This document shows positions 63,116 to 64,000 of a stretch of DNA of 64,000 nucleotides, piece by piece (the stretch's first letter is position 1; each line of letters begins with the position of its first letter). This stretch comes from Enterovibrio gelatinilyticus. GTDB lineage: Bacteria > Pseudomonadota > Gammaproteobacteria > Enterobacterales > Vibrionaceae. The notes under the pieces were generated by a model. It searched no databases. It had not been told where the DNA came from and saw only the letters and a list, made by a program, of their open reading frames with translations. The DNA is taken from assembly GCF_028683095.1 (NCBI RefSeq), contig NZ_JAJUBC010000013.1:62001-126000 (forward strand), in the 5' to 3' direction. A program made the translations under genes and the position numbers.

Positions 63116-64000
63116 ATGCTCGATAAAATGGCATTCTTTATCTACGTGATCCGCACAGGGTCTATCTCTTCGGCAGCGCGTCAGTTTAATGTCTCCGTCT
63201 CTGCGGGAAGCCGCTGGCTACAAGAATTGGAACAACATTTCGGCACTACCCTTTGCCACCGTTCTAACCGCCTGTTAGAAGCCACACAGGCGGGTCAAAC
63301 TCTCTATGAAGAGTTCTCGCCGATCGTCGACAAAGCCGAGCGCATAAGCCAGAAGCTGGCAGGGTTTCAGGATAACGAAAAAGGCCATATCAACATTGCC
63401 TGCACGCCGGTTTATGCCAACCATTATTTGATGGACAAAATCACCGAGTACACCCGACTCAACCCAAAAGTCACGTTCAACATCAACGTCACGCCTTGGG
63501 CGCTCGACCATGCGAGTACCAGCGATTTAATGATCAGTGCCAACGCCCGCTTTCAGGGCTACCGAGAAAAAGACTTACTCTTGGTCAAACGAGAACTGTT
63601 GGCCTCTCCGTTTGTGGTGGTGGCTGCGCCACACTACACAGAACAACAAGGGCTACCCACCCAACCGGAAGATTTACAGGATCACGCCTGTTTGGTCGCG
63701 ACCACACTCACGGGCAGTAACGAATGGATCTTCCAAAAAGGCGTTGAAAACATCGTGCTGAAAGTACCGAAAACCATTGAGGTGAATGACAGCGACCTCT
63801 TGCTACGCGGCGTCTCCCAAGGTGCGGGGATTGCTTACCTTCCCCAATTCGTCACCCAAGATGCGGTTGAAAACGGTGCGCTAATTCCCTTGCTGCAAGA
63901 CTTTACAACCAGTACTTGGAGTTTGAACCTGTATTATCACCCCGCTTCGGTGGCCTCGCCCGTCGCCAGTAAATTTAAAGATTTCTTACTGGAAAACCCT
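63116..64000 (+). CDS. LysR-family transcriptional regulator, partial at the window edge
   Basis: Reading frame open from ATG 63116 to the window end, 295 codons, without a stop. The N-terminal HTH is typical of LysR: FIYVIRTGSISSAARQFNVSVSAGSRWLQELEQHFGTTLCHRSNR, followed by an effector domain (GHINIACTPVYANHYLMDKI). The last residues seen (VASKFKDFLLENP) are near the usual C-terminal end. GGAGAG lies before the ATG. It is not part of the sugar-acid operon, which ends in a terminator. Confidence 0.85.
   Translation, partial: MLDKMAFFIYVIRTGSISSAARQFNVSVSAGSRWLQELEQHFGTTLCHRSNRLLEATQAGQTLYEEFSPIVDKAERISQKLAGFQDNEKGHINIACTPVYANHYLMDKITEYTRLNPKVTFNINVTPWALDHASTSDLMISANARFQGYREKDLLLVKRELLASPFVVVAAPHYTEQQGLPTQPEDLQDHACLVATTLTGSNEWIFQKGVENIVLKVPKTIEVNDSDLLLRGVSQGAGIAYLPQFVTQDAVENGALIPLLQDFTTSTWSLNLYYHPASVASPVASKFKDFLLENP

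Overview
The window looks like a chromosomal segment of a marine gammaproteobacterium, most likely a member of the Vibrionaceae. This rests on protein families rather than rRNA: a complete mtlA-mtlD-mtlR locus with CRP-type sites in a long leader, a DUF5062 protein, a VpsR-like regulator, YqfB, RluF and the lipase/foldase pair all fit that family. Genus and species cannot be fixed from what is visible. No rRNA, tRNA, CRISPR array, complete insertion sequence or prophage was seen.

Layout. 79-8857 is a polyol uptake and oxidation operon: ABC transporter, long-chain mannitol-type dehydrogenase, short-chain dehydrogenase, xylulokinase and an AraC regulator. 8908-17615 is a mosaic of small metabolic and regulatory genes: a cupin-SDR pair, DUF1428, a divergent MBL-fold/LysR pair, an orphan BLUF photoreceptor, a ParB-like protein, a divergent MarR/EamA pair and two acetyltransferases. 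18143-20598 is a rimB-rimK-deacylase operon. 20845-22757 is a secreted lipase with its foldase. 23648-25794 holds msrB, an RRM protein and small conserved proteins. 25852-30146 is the mannitol PTS operon. 30434-34283 holds rluF with an unusually long basic tail, yqfB and a 2OG-Fe dioxygenase/PLP enzyme pair. 38514-40782 is a GAPDH-arsJ arsenate detoxification pair.

35813-48670 is rich in signalling genes: two diguanylate cyclases, a CheY-like receiver, a glycosyltransferase, a GntR/UTRA regulator, a PqqD-like protein and a VpsR/PrsR-like regulator whose receiver and sigma-54 contact loop are both degenerate. 49466-53938 holds a pentapeptide repeat protein, a divergent MocR/PNPOx-like pair, an aspartoacylase and a gamma carbonic anhydrase homologue. 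54022-62849 is a catabolic island built around a LacI regulator: a BKACE-type beta-keto acid cleavage enzyme and an SDR on one strand, and a TRAP transporter, a lambda-crystallin-type dehydrogenase and an altronate dehydratase-family protein on the other. Three near-identical palindromes sit in front of both arms. A LysR gene runs off the right edge.

Together the genes describe a cell that scavenges polyols and sugar acids by three transport modes (ABC, PTS, TRAP), detoxifies arsenate by an organoarsenical route, and has several c-di-GMP and polysaccharide-type regulators. The most interesting items are the LacI/BKACE/TRAP/UxaA catabolic island, the degenerate VpsR-like regulator with its PqqD-like neighbour, the mtlA leader, the two-gene arsenic module without a visible arsR, the RluF tail, and an MBL-fold protein that has lost its metal-binding motif.
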